Of a stretch of DNA of 49,161 bases, positions 26,597-35,615 are shown one piece after another. A program made the position numbers and the translations under genes. The notes beneath the pieces were generated by a model, which searched no databases, was not told the DNA's origin, and saw only the letters and a list, made by a program, of their open reading frames with translations. This DNA is from Clostridiisalibacter paucivorans DSM 22131. Lineage in GTDB: Bacteria > Bacillota > Clostridia > Tissierellales > Clostridiisalibacteraceae. Position 1 is the first letter of the stretch; every line of letters starts with the position of its first letter. Location of the stretch: positions 1-49,161 of the forward strand of contig NZ_JHVL01000017.1 in assembly GCF_000620125.1 (NCBI RefSeq), in the 5' to 3' direction.

Positions 26597-26953
26597 TTGC
26601 TTACAGCTGTATTAATAGATGATGAATACTGTGCTTTAGAAGTACTTAAGATGGAATTAGAAGTGTTTTCAGAACTAAAAGTGATGGGAACATATACATA
26701 CGGAAGAGATGCACTTAAAAAAATTTCAGCTATGAAGCCAGATGTGGTTTTTTTGGATATAGAAATGGAAGAAATGGATGGATTAGAATTATTTAATAAG
26801 ATAGTAGTTCAAAGTCCAAACACTAAGATTGTATTTGTAACAGCCTATCATCAGTATGCAGAGAAGGCTTTTGAATTAGGGGCATTGGATTATATTATAA
26901 AGCCTGTGAAAAAAGAAAGATTAGCAAAAACTTTAAAAAGACTAAAATTTTAA
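26597..26953 (+). CDS. Receiver-only response regulator
   Basis: 118 residues from a TTG at 26597, after GGGGGGAG. It is a single receiver domain closely similar to the first 115 residues of the regulator at 23457 (IDDEY, ALE-LKMELE, VVFLDIEMEEMDGLELF with D54, FVTAYHQYAEKAFELGALDY and KPVKKERL). It has no output domain. The stop is clean, with no trace of a wing-helix downstream, so it is a stable stand-alone receiver, not a recent frameshift. Such proteins usually serve as phosphate sinks, competitors or protein-protein effectors. It lies 28 bases before the large surface-protein gene and shares its promoter. Confidence 0.9.
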   Translation: MLTAVLIDDEYCALEVLKMELEVFSELKVMGTYTYGRDALKKISAMKPDVVFLDIEMEEMDGLELFNKIVVQSPNTKIVFVTAYHQYAEKAFELGALDYIIKPVKKERLAKTLKRLKF

Positions 26954-26981
26954 ATCAATTTATAGAAGGAGGAATTATATA

Positions 26982-29900
26982 ATGAATAATTTACTAAACT
27001 TAAAAAGGCACATGCTTTGGATTTTTATGATGGCAATAATTTTTACAATCATATCATCAATACCAGCAAATGCAGAAACAACAGGTAATTGGAAAGATTA
27101 TGCAACGACAAGTTTTAGTGAAGGCTCGGGAACAGCAGATGAACCATATCAAATAAGTAGTGCAGAAGAGCTAGCCTATCTAACGAAACAAGTCAATGAA
27201 GGTACAGATACAACAGATAAGTACTACGAACTAACAGCAGATATAGACTTATCAGGCCATTATTGGGCACCGATAGGGATTGATTATAATAAGACTTTCA
27301 AAGGACATTTTGATGGAAAAGGACATGAGATAAATAATGTATATATAGGAACAGAATCAAGCCCTAATGATAGTTATAAATATGTCGGACTATTTGGTTA
27401 TTCAAAAGGAACAATAGAAAATATAGGAGTAAGTGTAAGTATATATTCTTCAAAAGAGTCTGGATATGTAGGAGGCCTAATAGGATACAACAAAAACGGT
27501 CCAATAAACAACAGCTATGCCACAGGGAATGTAATAGGAGGAGACGAAGCAAAAGTAGGAGGACTACTAGGATATAATTATGGATATTCTGGAACAATAA
27601 ATAACAGCTACGCCACAGGGGATGTGACAGGAGGAAATAGTGGAAACGCATACCCAGTATACGTAGGAGGCCTAGTAGGATATAATTATTATGGAAAAAT
27701 AAACAACAGCTATGCCACAGGGGATGTGACAGGAGGAGATGACGCAAAAGTAGGAGGACTACTAGGATATGATTTATATGGAACAGTAAAAAATGGATAT
27801 TATAATGCTAGTGCAAAACAGGAGGTTGCTAATTCGCCACAAGAATCCAAAGGTGTTGGATATGGTACTGACAATGCAAAAGGAAAGACATCAACATACA
27901 TGCAATCTCAAGAATTCGTAAGCATCCTAAATACAAACTTACAAGATGGCTGGAAACCATGGACAATCATAGAAGGCAAAAACGACGGATACCCAAAATT
28001 CGTACCATTAGCAGAAGAATTACCAGTAAACGTATTACCAGGTACAGTTTTAGGTTCAATAAAAGTAGAAATTACAAAGGATGCAACCTCAAAATTTGTA
28101 GTAAATATCACAGAAAGTCCAGTTACTGTACCAAGCATAGTAGAAGAAGGACCAGCTAGTGGAGATAATCTTGTTGATAGTTACATATCTGAAAATAACA
28201 TAATAACAGGGGTAGAAGAAGGAAAGTATCTGCAGGTATATGATATAGATACAAAGGGAAAAGTAGCAGGATTTTATCAAAAACAGTTAGAGACAACTGA
28301 TATACTACAATTGGATAGAGATGGAGAAATAACCACAGCCATAGGAGTAACCGAACCAGTAGCCATATCAACGACAATTAACTCAGAAGAACAAGCAATA
28401 GATATATTTGACTTTACAATCACTGATAAAGGAACAAGTGATAATAGTCCATTAAAGATATCAGAAATAAAACTGAGCGTTAGTGGAACCATGGGAGATA
28501 CGCAGCGTAGTCAATTAACCTATAGACTAAATGGAAATGATGAATCTAACGTAATTGGAACCTATGATGCCGATACGGACACCATAAGTTTTAAAGGATT
28601 AAACATATCCATAGCCCATGGAGAGAGTGAAGTCTACACAATAAACGCATATTATAATGATAATACTAACTTAACAGATGGAAAAACAATAATACTATCA
28701 ATAGATGGGGATACAGATGTTACAGTATCAAAAATAGGTACGCAAATGAGAACAACATCACCAGTGACCAATGAAACAGGCAGCACCATAGATGTAAAGG
28801 CAACAAAACTTGAGTTTTCTACACAGCCATCTGATTCAGTAAGTGGTGTTTCTATGATTCAGCCTATAGTAAGAACTACAGATGAAGCTGGAAATATAGA
28901 TACTGACTTTAATAAAGCAATTACCCTAACAGAAAATAGTGAGGGGGCATTAAGTGGAGATATAGATGTTATAGCATCAAATGGCATAGCTACATTTACA
29001 GATATTGTCTATATCGCAACAAATGATGGAGAAAACTTTGCCCTAACAGCTAGAAGTGAAGGGTTAACAAGCGTTACATCTGATGCGATCTCATCTGATG
29101 TACAAGCAACCAAATTAATTTTAAAAGCCGAGCCGTTACCAGCTATAGTCAATAATGGAAAAGCAACAAGCTTTACAACTGTACCAATAGTTCAAGCAGT
29201 AGATAAACATAATTTGGTCGACACAGATTATACAAAAAATATAACTCTTTCAAAAATAAATGGAGCAGGCAGTGCTACATTATCCTGCACAGGGGACAAA
29301 GATGATAAATCTGATACTGTAACCCTCACACCAACATCAGGAGTAGCAGAATTTAAAGGATTACAAATTAAATATATGTTAGTAGAAGATAGGAATGAAA
29401 TTTTTAATCTACAAGTAGCATCAACAGGGCTAACAAGTGGCGAAAGTCATGAGATGACAGCCAGTGCAAATACAGCCTCAATCGTAACAAACATAAATAA
29501 AAATGGGGCGGAAGATAACATAGTAACCTTTATAGAAGCAGACTTCACAAATCATTACAATGATGTAGATGGAGATGCGTTAACCAAGATACAAATTACA
29601 ACACTACCAGCAAATGGGATATTGAAAAAAAACAGTACACCTATAAACAAAAATGATGAAATAATACTAGCAGAATTATCCAGCATAATATTTGAACCAG
29701 ATGCAAACTGGAATGGCAGTACATCCTTTACATGGAAAGGATACGACGGAATAGAATATTCATCAAACATAGCAAAGGTAAGTATAACCATTAACTTTGT
29801 AGATAACATAGCACCTACAAAACCAAGAATCATAAGAAATCCAGACAAGGATATGCATAATGATGACTATACAATAGAGCTAATATCAGGAACAGATGGA

Positions 29901-31715
29901 GACTCAGGAGTAAAAGAAACAGTAAGCAGGACAGTATACGGAGAAGTATACTCATCGTGGGAAACATACACAAAACCCTTTACAATAACAAGGGAAGGAA
30001 CAACAAAGATACAAGCCAAGACAATAGATAATACAGGAAATGAAAGTAAAATAGCAACGGAAACAATAACAATAAACAAAGACATAGATATATCTTTAAC
30101 CATAAAGACAGACCCAGACACAAAATATAGCTACGAAGATTATACAGTAACTTTAGTTACAGACCACAAAGATAAAACAGTAGAAGACAGTGTATATTCA
30201 AATGTAAAATACAAACTAAATGATGGAGACTTCAAAGTATACAAAGAACCATTTACTATAACCCAAAAAGGAGAAACAAAAATAGTAGCCAAAGTAATAG
30301 ATGAATTTGGAAATAGCCTAATAGAAGAAAAAACAGTATATATATATGAAGACAAAGACGATGACAAATCAAATAATAAATCTAGTAGATCAAGAAATAA
30401 GACTAAAAAAGAAAAAGGAATATATATAATAGTAAACGGAGAAAAGCAAACGGCAGGAAAAGAAACAGTAGAGAAAGAAAAGGGTAAAACAATAGTAAAA
30501 TTAGAGGTAGAATCAAAGGCAGTAGATAAAAAGATAGACGAAGTACTTAAGGAAAAAGAAAACCTTACAAAAGAAGAACAGGAAAAAGCTGAAAACATTG
30601 TAGAAATACCAGTAGCACAAAAAGATTACGATAAAGTTAAGACAAGCTTAACAGGAGACATTGTCAAAAAAATGGATGAGAATAAATTTAATCTAGCTGT
30701 TGAAACAAAAGGAATTGACTATATAATACCAGCAAAAGAAATTGGCATTGAAAAAGTAGCAAAAGTATTAGAAGTAGACAAAAGAGATTTAGAAGAAATA
30801 GAAGTAGAAATCAATATTAACAAAACATACGAAAAAATAGCTAGACAAATAGAAAAAAATGCAAAAGAAAATAAATATGAAGTAGTATTTCCACCAGTTG
30901 ATTTTGAAGTGGTAGCAAAAACAAAATCAACAAAGGGAGAAAAAAGAGAAGTAAAGATAGGTAAATTCAAACAATACGTAAAGAGAGTATTAGAAATACC
31001 TAAAGGAGTAGACCCAGATAATATTACAACAGGTATAGTTTACAACAAAGATGGTGCATTTTCCCATATACCAACGGAGGTATTCAGAAAAGATGGAGCA
31101 TATTATGCAAAACTAAACTCCCTTACAAACTCAAGCTACTCAGTAATTTGGAACCCAATTACAGTAGCATCAGTAGAAAACCATTGGTCAAAGGAATATG
31201 TAAATGATATGGCATCAAGGCTAGTAATAAAAAATCCAGACATATTTAACCCAGATGAATCTATAACAAGAGCAGAATTTGCAGAATACATTACCAAGGC
31301 TGTTGGAGTATATAGAACCGAAGTAGCTAAAGAAAGACAATTTACAGACATACCTGTAACAGATGAATATGCAGATGCCATAACAATAGCAGTAGAATAC
31401 GGCATAATCAAAGGATACCAAGACGGAAGATTCAAACCTAATGCAAAGATAACAAGGGAAGAAACTATGGTTATGTATGCAAGGGCAATGGATATTGTAA
31501 AGCTAGAAGAAATAGACAACAGTAGAATTGAAAACTACAAAGACAAAGGAAATGTACCAGACTGGGCATATGAAGACGTAAAGAAAACTATAGGAGCAGG
31601 AGTATTTAATGGAAGAACCAAAGATACAATAGCACCTAAAGGAACCTTTACCTATGCAGAAGCAGCAACAGCAATAAGAAATTTACTTGTTGGATCAAAG
31701 TTAATTAATAAATAA
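26982..31715 (+). CDS. Large modular GLUG/SLH surface protein
   Basis: 1577 residues. A signal peptide (about 1-34, ending ANA) is followed by a beta-helix-like region with GLUG repeats (about 110-270, each near VGGLxGYN and NNSYATGxVxGG). Then come Ig-like or filamin-like blocks, two starting ATKLEFSTQPS and ATKLILKAEPLPA; a cadherin-like or tandem-95-type unit near 830-930; an OmpL47-like unit with two TKPFTITREGTTKIQAK-type segments; a highly charged Lys/Glu region; and three S-layer-homology domains (about 1395-1575) that anchor it to cell-wall polymer. It is probably an adhesin or surface-layer-associated protein. Asn, Tyr and Asp codons end in C more often than in neighbours, a possible sign of transfer. 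The ATG follows GAAGGAGG. Confidence 0.93.
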   Translation: MNNLLNLKRHMLWIFMMAIIFTIISSIPANAETTGNWKDYATTSFSEGSGTADEPYQISSAEELAYLTKQVNEGTDTTDKYYELTADIDLSGHYWAPIGIDYNKTFKGHFDGKGHEINNVYIGTESSPNDSYKYVGLFGYSKGTIENIGVSVSIYSSKESGYVGGLIGYNKNGPINNSYATGNVIGGDEAKVGGLLGYNYGYSGTINNSYATGDVTGGNSGNAYPVYVGGLVGYNYYGKINNSYATGDVTGGDDAKVGGLLGYDLYGTVKNGYYNASAKQEVANSPQESKGVGYGTDNAKGKTSTYMQSQEFVSILNTNLQDGWKPWTIIEGKNDGYPKFVPLAEELPVNVLPGTVLGSIKVEITKDATSKFVVNITESPVTVPSIVEEGPASGDNLVDSYISENNIITGVEEGKYLQVYDIDTKGKVAGFYQKQLETTDILQLDRDGEITTAIGVTEPVAISTTINSEEQAIDIFDFTITDKGTSDNSPLKISEIKLSVSGTMGDTQRSQLTYRLNGNDESNVIGTYDADTDTISFKGLNISIAHGESEVYTINAYYNDNTNLTDGKTIILSIDGDTDVTVSKIGTQMRTTSPVTNETGSTIDVKATKLEFSTQPSDSVSGVSMIQPIVRTTDEAGNIDTDFNKAITLTENSEGALSGDIDVIASNGIATFTDIVYIATNDGENFALTARSEGLTSVTSDAISSDVQATKLILKAEPLPAIVNNGKATSFTTVPIVQAVDKHNLVDTDYTKNITLSKINGAGSATLSCTGDKDDKSDTVTLTPTSGVAEFKGLQIKYMLVEDRNEIFNLQVASTGLTSGESHEMTASANTASIVTNINKNGAEDNIVTFIEADFTNHYNDVDGDALTKIQITTLPANGILKKNSTPINKNDEIILAELSSIIFEPDANWNGSTSFTWKGYDGIEYSSNIAKVSITINFVDNIAPTKPRIIRNPDKDMHNDDYTIELISGTDGDSGVKETVSRTVYGEVYSSWETYTKPFTITREGTTKIQAKTIDNTGNESKIATETITINKDIDISLTIKTDPDTKYSYEDYTVTLVTDHKDKTVEDSVYSNVKYKLNDGDFKVYKEPFTITQKGETKIVAKVIDEFGNSLIEEKTVYIYEDKDDDKSNNKSSRSRNKTKKEKGIYIIVNGEKQTAGKETVEKEKGKTIVKLEVESKAVDKKIDEVLKEKENLTKEEQEKAENIVEIPVAQKDYDKVKTSLTGDIVKKMDENKFNLAVETKGIDYIIPAKEIGIEKVAKVLEVDKRDLEEIEVEININKTYEKIARQIEKNAKENKYEVVFPPVDFEVVAKTKSTKGEKREVKIGKFKQYVKRVLEIPKGVDPDNITTGIVYNKDGAFSHIPTEVFRKDGAYYAKLNSLTNSSYSVIWNPITVASVENHWSKEYVNDMASRLVIKNPDIFNPDESITRAEFAEYITKAVGVYRTEVAKERQFTDIPVTDEYADAITIAVEYGIIKGYQDGRFKPNAKITREETMVMYARAMDIVKLEEIDNSRIENYKDKGNVPDWAYEDVKKTIGAGVFNGRTKDTIAPKGTFTYAEAATAIRNLLVGSKLINK
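27504..27785 (+). repeat. Three imperfect DNA repeats encoding GLUG units
   Basis: Copies start at about 27504, 27597 and 27699. Each begins ATAAACAACAGCTATGCCAC or a close variant and ends in a GTAGGAGG...CTAGTAGGATAT block. The unit is 80-100 bp. Copies 1 and 3 are almost the same over GACGCAAAAGTAGGAGGAC, suggesting recent duplication or gene conversion inside the reading frame. Confidence 0.75.
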
Positions 31716-31728
31716 AATCCTTAACGAG

Positions 31729-31770
31729 AAAACCCAATACATTGGTATGTATTGGGTTTTAGCTTTTTAA
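31729..31770 (+). terminator. Terminator after the surface-protein gene
   Basis: AAAACCCAATAC / GTATTGGGTTTT is a perfect 12-bp stem around an 8-nt loop, followed after a few bases by TTTTTT. Confidence 0.88.
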
Positions 31771-31911
31771 GAAGTTTAATTCTGAAAATTATTAATCTTA
31801 TCAAAGGAAATGCTTGAAATTAGATTACTATAGAGATATCATATTGATGGAATTGATTTCACAATAAAATATTAAAAATTGTTATAGAATTTAAAGATAG
31901 AGGTGAATGCT

Positions 31912-32094
31912 ATGATGAAAGAGGAAAAAGGGCAAGGAAAAATTTGGCTTATAATATCTTCCACCCTTTCGTTAATGGTGAGTATATTGAATGTAAGATC
32001 TAGCCACTATTTCAATGGGGCTATAATGTTTATAGTTTTTGTGATGATTTGTATTGAAGTATTTAGGAAATTTAAGAGTGGATATATTAATTGA
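31912..32094 (+). CDS. Small membrane protein with two helices
   Basis: 60 residues from the ATG at 31912 (an upstream GTG at 31903 lies inside the ribosome site GAGGTGA). A charged start, MMKEEKGQGK, is followed by two hydrophobic segments (about 10-25 and 33-50) and a basic end. I recognise no family. It has neither an obvious promoter nor a partner; the following deformylase gene lies about 200 bases away. Confidence 0.6.
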   Translation: MMKEEKGQGKIWLIISSTLSLMVSILNVRSSHYFNGAIMFIVFVMICIEVFRKFKSGYIN

Positions 32095-32297
32095 TAAAAT
32101 AGATTTTAACTAAGGTCTATAGTAAATTTATATTTGATGATTAGATTCATAATTTGAGTGAAAGAGTATGAATAAGAGATAGAATGAAAATGGAGATAAA
32201 CAATTGGATATTAGAATATGATAAGATTAATAAGTTATTTAATTAAATTGATAGAGGAATTTAATTTAGAGCATAGAAAAGTAGGGGTGTATTTAAA

Positions 32298-32750
32298 ATG
32301 GCATTGAGACAAATTAGATTTTCTGATGATTCTATACTGAGAAAGAAAAGTAAAGAAGTTGAAGTGGTAGATGATAAAACAAGACAAATATTAGATGATA
32401 TGGTAGATACAATGTATAATACAGGAAATGGTGGAGGATTAGCAGCACCGCAAGTGGGTATATTAAAACGATTAGTTGTAATAGATATGGGGAAAGGACT
32501 TATGAAATTAGTTAATCCAAAAATAATTAGTCAGGAAGGAAAGCAACAGGTTATAGAGGGGTGTCTAAGTATTCCTAATATATGGGGAAAGCTAGAAAGA
32601 CCTGCTAAAGTTATAGTAAAAGCATTGGATGAAAATGGTAAAGAGATTATATTGACAGGTAAAGGAGATTTAGCAAAATGTTTTTGTCATGAAATAGATC
32701 ACTTAGATGGTATTCTTTTTACTGATTTGGTTACTGAATATATTAAGTAA
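32298..32750 (+). CDS. def: Peptide deformylase
   Basis: 150 residues. Removes the formyl group from the N-terminal Met of new proteins. All three motifs are present: GGGLAAPQVG (GxGxAAxQ), EGCLSIP (EGCLS) and CHEIDHLDG (HExDH), so the Cys and two His metal ligands are intact. Slightly short but complete. The ATG follows AGGGGTG. It is not beside fmt or priA, the common neighbours, and may be an extra copy. Confidence 0.95.
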   Translation: MALRQIRFSDDSILRKKSKEVEVVDDKTRQILDDMVDTMYNTGNGGGLAAPQVGILKRLVVIDMGKGLMKLVNPKIISQEGKQQVIEGCLSIPNIWGKLERPAKVIVKALDENGKEIILTGKGDLAKCFCHEIDHLDGILFTDLVTEYIK

Positions 32751-32816
32751 TAATATTATTTACGAGAATTTGGTTAATCTACTATATAATTTGATAATAG
32801 GAATGGGAGTGATAAT

Positions 32817-33317
32817 TTGTCAAATAGAGATGAAGAAAAGGTATATGATATCTTAAATAAGTTGAAAATTCAGTATAACATATATAGACATGAACCAATA
32901 TATACTATTGATGAAGCCAACCAGTTAGACATAAATATTCCAGGACAGCATTGCAAAAATCTTTTTCTTCGCAATAAAAAGGGCGATGTACACTACCTTG
33001 TGATAGTAGATGAATTAAAGCAGTTAGATTTAAAATCACTATCTGAGAAAATAGGATGTAGTCGTCTATCTTTTGCTTCAACAAAAAGATTATACAAATA
33101 TCTAGGTGTTACACCAGGCTCTGTTAGTCCTTTTGGATTGATAAATGATACTGATAATGCTGTCCAAGTTTTGATAGATAAGGATCTAATAGGTGCTAAT
33201 GAAATCAATTTTTCTCCAAATGTAAATACAGCAACTATTAGTATTTCATATGCAGATTTTGAGAAATTCATAAAATGGTGTGGCAATAAGGCTACCTATA
33301 TTTCTATAAATAATTAA
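32817..33317 (+). CDS. YbaK/ProX-type aminoacyl-tRNA deacylase
   Basis: 166 residues from a TTG at 32817, about 6 bases after GGGAGTGA. The fold is that of the editing domain of prolyl-tRNA synthetase: KIQYNIYRHEPIYTIDEA, NLFLRNKKGDVHYLVIVD, and GVTPGSVSPFGLIND near residue 100, the usual signature. It would hydrolyse mischarged tRNA such as Ala-tRNA(Pro). No membrane segment. It follows def with a 66-base gap and could share its transcript. Confidence 0.92.
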   Translation: MSNRDEEKVYDILNKLKIQYNIYRHEPIYTIDEANQLDINIPGQHCKNLFLRNKKGDVHYLVIVDELKQLDLKSLSEKIGCSRLSFASTKRLYKYLGVTPGSVSPFGLINDTDNAVQVLIDKDLIGANEINFSPNVNTATISISYADFEKFIKWCGNKATYISINN

Positions 33318-33359
33318 TAATAAAAGCATTTTAATTATTATAATGGGGAAGTGAATAAT

Positions 33360-34664
33360 TTGAAAAAAAGATATTTTATAATTCTATTTATGTCTACTGT
33401 ACTTTTTTTAGTAGGTTGTAGAACTATAGAAAAAAATCAAGCTTCTTCGCAGCAAGAGAATCTAAATTATGATATTCAATACCATATGTATAAAACTCCA
33501 GACGAATTTAAAGATATTATAAAGATTGAATTTATGCTTGTGGATGGTGGACCTCATATGGCAAATAATATCTTAGTTACACAAGATAAAAAGATATATG
33601 ATATCATGTCAATGATAGAAGAAAGCGAACCATTGACAGATGAATCTAAAATAAATGACAAAATGAGTGGAATGGCTAGGGAAAACAATAAGATGATTAT
33701 TACTAAAGTAGATGGAAGTAAAAATGAGATGGCTTTTTCCTATGATACTTTGTATGAAGTAGGTTATATAGACATAGATGGAGAAAAAATCAAGCCCGAT
33801 TATAGTTTTTTTAGATATGTTTATGAACTAGAAGAATATACAAATTCTGATACAAAGATTGAACAGCGTATAGTTGAGCTGTTTGACAAGTATAATTGGA
33901 CTGTAGATTATAAAATAAATACATCGACATGGAAATTACCTGAAAATCTCAAACATAAAGCAGGAGAATATCCAATAAAAATATATTGGGCGTATAATAA
34001 TGAGCTTTCTAAAAAAATACAATTTGATTTTACTGGATATCTTGGGAGAGATGTGGTTGTGGAGATTTATAGGTTAAGGGAACAATTGCCAGAATTTATG
34101 AAACCAAGAAGAGATGCTAGAGGGATTGTGCTGAAATATGATAATAAAATTATTGGAGCATATATAGATGCTGGTAGACATTACTCTTTTGCTTGTTCTC
34201 TTGATAGAAAAGGTTTAAAAGAGATTACGGGGAAACAATGGGATAGATGGGTTATAGACTACATAGATTATAATGATGATTTGGAAATTGAATTATCTAA
34301 TATGGGGCCAGAAGATATTATTAAAGAATATTTTAATGCATTAGATAAAAATGATACTAAAAAGATGTTGGCATGTTTGACTAGGAAAAACTTGGTTCAG
34401 TATTTATCAACTAATTTAAATAATCATAATTTATTTAATGATGACAAAATAGATAATAATATTAAAAGTGCAAAGTTGTTAGATATAGAAGAATTTACAG
34501 GGATGGACAATGGATCAGATATATTGGAATATAAAGTAGAAGTAGATTTTGATTTCAAAAAATCTATAACATCAGAAGATGGAATAGCGTCTAGATTTGT
34601 TATAATGAAAAAAGAATCTGAAAAGAGTGGCTGGAGAATTGATGGTATCGGTACAGGTCCTTGA
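33360..34664 (+). CDS. Lipoprotein with DUF4830-like domain
   Basis: About 434 residues from a TTG at 33360, 10 bases after GGGGAA; a GTG at 33351 is the alternative but lies too near. The signal peptide ends in the lipobox FLVGC near residue 20. The middle (about 160-310) has the pattern ELFDKYNWTVDY and ARGIVLKYDNKIIGAYID, which resembles DUF4830. The last 110 residues (IIKEYFNALDKNDTKKMLAC) look like an NTF2-like or DUF4878 fold. Function unknown. It is followed by the riboswitch of the NUDIX gene, not by a partner. Confidence 0.75.
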   Translation: MKKRYFIILFMSTVLFLVGCRTIEKNQASSQQENLNYDIQYHMYKTPDEFKDIIKIEFMLVDGGPHMANNILVTQDKKIYDIMSMIEESEPLTDESKINDKMSGMARENNKMIITKVDGSKNEMAFSYDTLYEVGYIDIDGEKIKPDYSFFRYVYELEEYTNSDTKIEQRIVELFDKYNWTVDYKINTSTWKLPENLKHKAGEYPIKIYWAYNNELSKKIQFDFTGYLGRDVVVEIYRLREQLPEFMKPRRDARGIVLKYDNKIIGAYIDAGRHYSFACSLDRKGLKEITGKQWDRWVIDYIDYNDDLEIELSNMGPEDIIKEYFNALDKNDTKKMLACLTRKNLVQYLSTNLNNHNLFNDDKIDNNIKSAKLLDIEEFTGMDNGSDILEYKVEVDFDFKKSITSEDGIASRFVIMKKESEKSGWRIDGIGTGP

Positions 34665-34719
34665 CAAATAGAATATTTGGTTATAGACTGTAAAAAAATC
34701 ATATAATTATTACTGAACT

Positions 34720-34826
34720 GGGATTAGGTAGCTAGGGTTCCACCTTAAACTACTAAGGGATTGTGACCGAGCGCTACATCTCTTGTTTTACAAGAGGCAC
34801 CTACTGGAATAAAATGCCCGAGGGGG
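34720..34826 (+). ncRNA. ykkC-class riboswitch, probably the nucleoside-diphosphate subtype
   Basis: The RNA has GCTAGGGTTCCAC, then a CCTTA/TAAGG hairpin, then GTGACCGAGCGC, a CTCTTG/CAAGAG hairpin, TAGGT/ACCTA closing helix and GGAATAAAATGCCCGAGG. This is the ykkC architecture. The last block departs from the guanidine-I sequence, as in subtype 2. Subtype 2c, which binds ADP/CDP-type diphosphates, is known to sit before NUDIX hydrolases, and a NUDIX gene follows here. Ligand is inferred from that context. Confidence 0.7.
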
Positions 34827-34876
34827 AAGGTTCAGCGTGTTTTTATGCGCTGAATTTTCACCCCTCGGTTTTTTAT
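34818..34876 (+). terminator. Regulated terminator of the riboswitch
   Basis: CCGAGGGG (34818-34825) pairs perfectly with CCCCTCGG (34861-34868) around an inner TTCAGCG / CGCTGAA hairpin, and a T run follows. The left arm is also the conserved 3' end of the aptamer, so ligand binding should block the terminator and switch the gene on (inference). Confidence 0.82.
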
Positions 34877-34901
34877 ATTTTAAAATAAAGGAGGACGTAT
34901 T

Positions 34902-35339
34902 ATGCAACAGATAAAAGATATTTGTCCAGGTATAGCAGTTATAATTTTTAATGATAAAAAGGATATTTTATTACAAAAAAGAGCAGATGTGGGGTTTTGG
35001 GGTATACCCTCAGGACATGTGGAGATAGGAGAAACAATAACTAATGCTGCAATAAGGGAAGTTTTTGAAGAGACAGGTCTACATATTGAAATTTTAAGAT
35101 TAGTTGGAGTGTATTCGGATCCAAAGTCTCAAGTCTTTAAATATCCTGATGGTAGAATTACTCACTTTATAACTTGTTGTTTTGAGGCTAAGATAGTAGG
35201 TGGAAAGATTTCCTGTGATTCTCCAGAGACTCTTGAAGTAAAATTTTTTCCTATAGATGCCTTACCTTCAAATATAATAAAAATGCATCCCAATTGGCTA
35301 AAAGACGCATTATCTAATAATGGACCTCATATAAGATAA
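34902..35339 (+). CDS. NUDIX hydrolase
   Basis: 145 residues. The Nudix box is complete, GHVEIGETITNAAIREVFEE with TGL following, at about residues 43-65, providing the Glu ligands for Mg. Other blocks: AVIIFNDKKDILLQKRA and WGIPSGH. It would cleave a nucleoside diphosphate linked to another group; substrate cannot be read from sequence, but the riboswitch suggests a nucleotide. The ATG follows AAAGGAGGA. The gene stands alone between two terminators. Confidence 0.93.
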   Translation: MQQIKDICPGIAVIIFNDKKDILLQKRADVGFWGIPSGHVEIGETITNAAIREVFEETGLHIEILRLVGVYSDPKSQVFKYPDGRITHFITCCFEAKIVGGKISCDSPETLEVKFFPIDALPSNIIKMHPNWLKDALSNNGPHIR

Positions 35340-35367
35340 ATTACCGATGATAAGAACTTTATTAAAT

Positions 35368-35411
35368 GGATGGAAGTTTAACAGTACTTAAATTTCCATC
35401 CTCTATTTTTT
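35368..35411 (+). terminator. Terminator after the NUDIX gene
   Basis: GGATGGAA pairs with TTCCATCC across an 18-nt loop, followed by TCTATTTTTT. Confidence 0.75.
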
Positions 35412-35511
35412 ACTTATGATAAAGTTGAATTATAAAAAAGAATGTGAAAAATGTAAAAAAAATAATATATCATATGAAAAATGACAGAAAATAATTGGAT
35501 ATGGTATAATT

Positions 35512-35520
35512 AGGGATAAT
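35512..35520 (+). promoter_or_regulatory. Extended -10 promoter of the polysaccharide locus
   Basis: TGGTATAAT is an extended -10 element about 95 bp before the first gene. No convincing -35 box is visible. Confidence 0.5.
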
Positions 35521-35615
35521 ATTGTCGGTTTTATATATGATTATATAATTTGGAAATAAAAAATAGGGTATATATAAAAAAATTATAATAATGGTCTAGA
35601 GGGTGAGGGTATTTT

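Noticed and set aside
32185-32247. 20-codon frame upstream of def
   Set aside because: No ribosome site and nothing notable in the product; expected by chance in AT-rich spacer.
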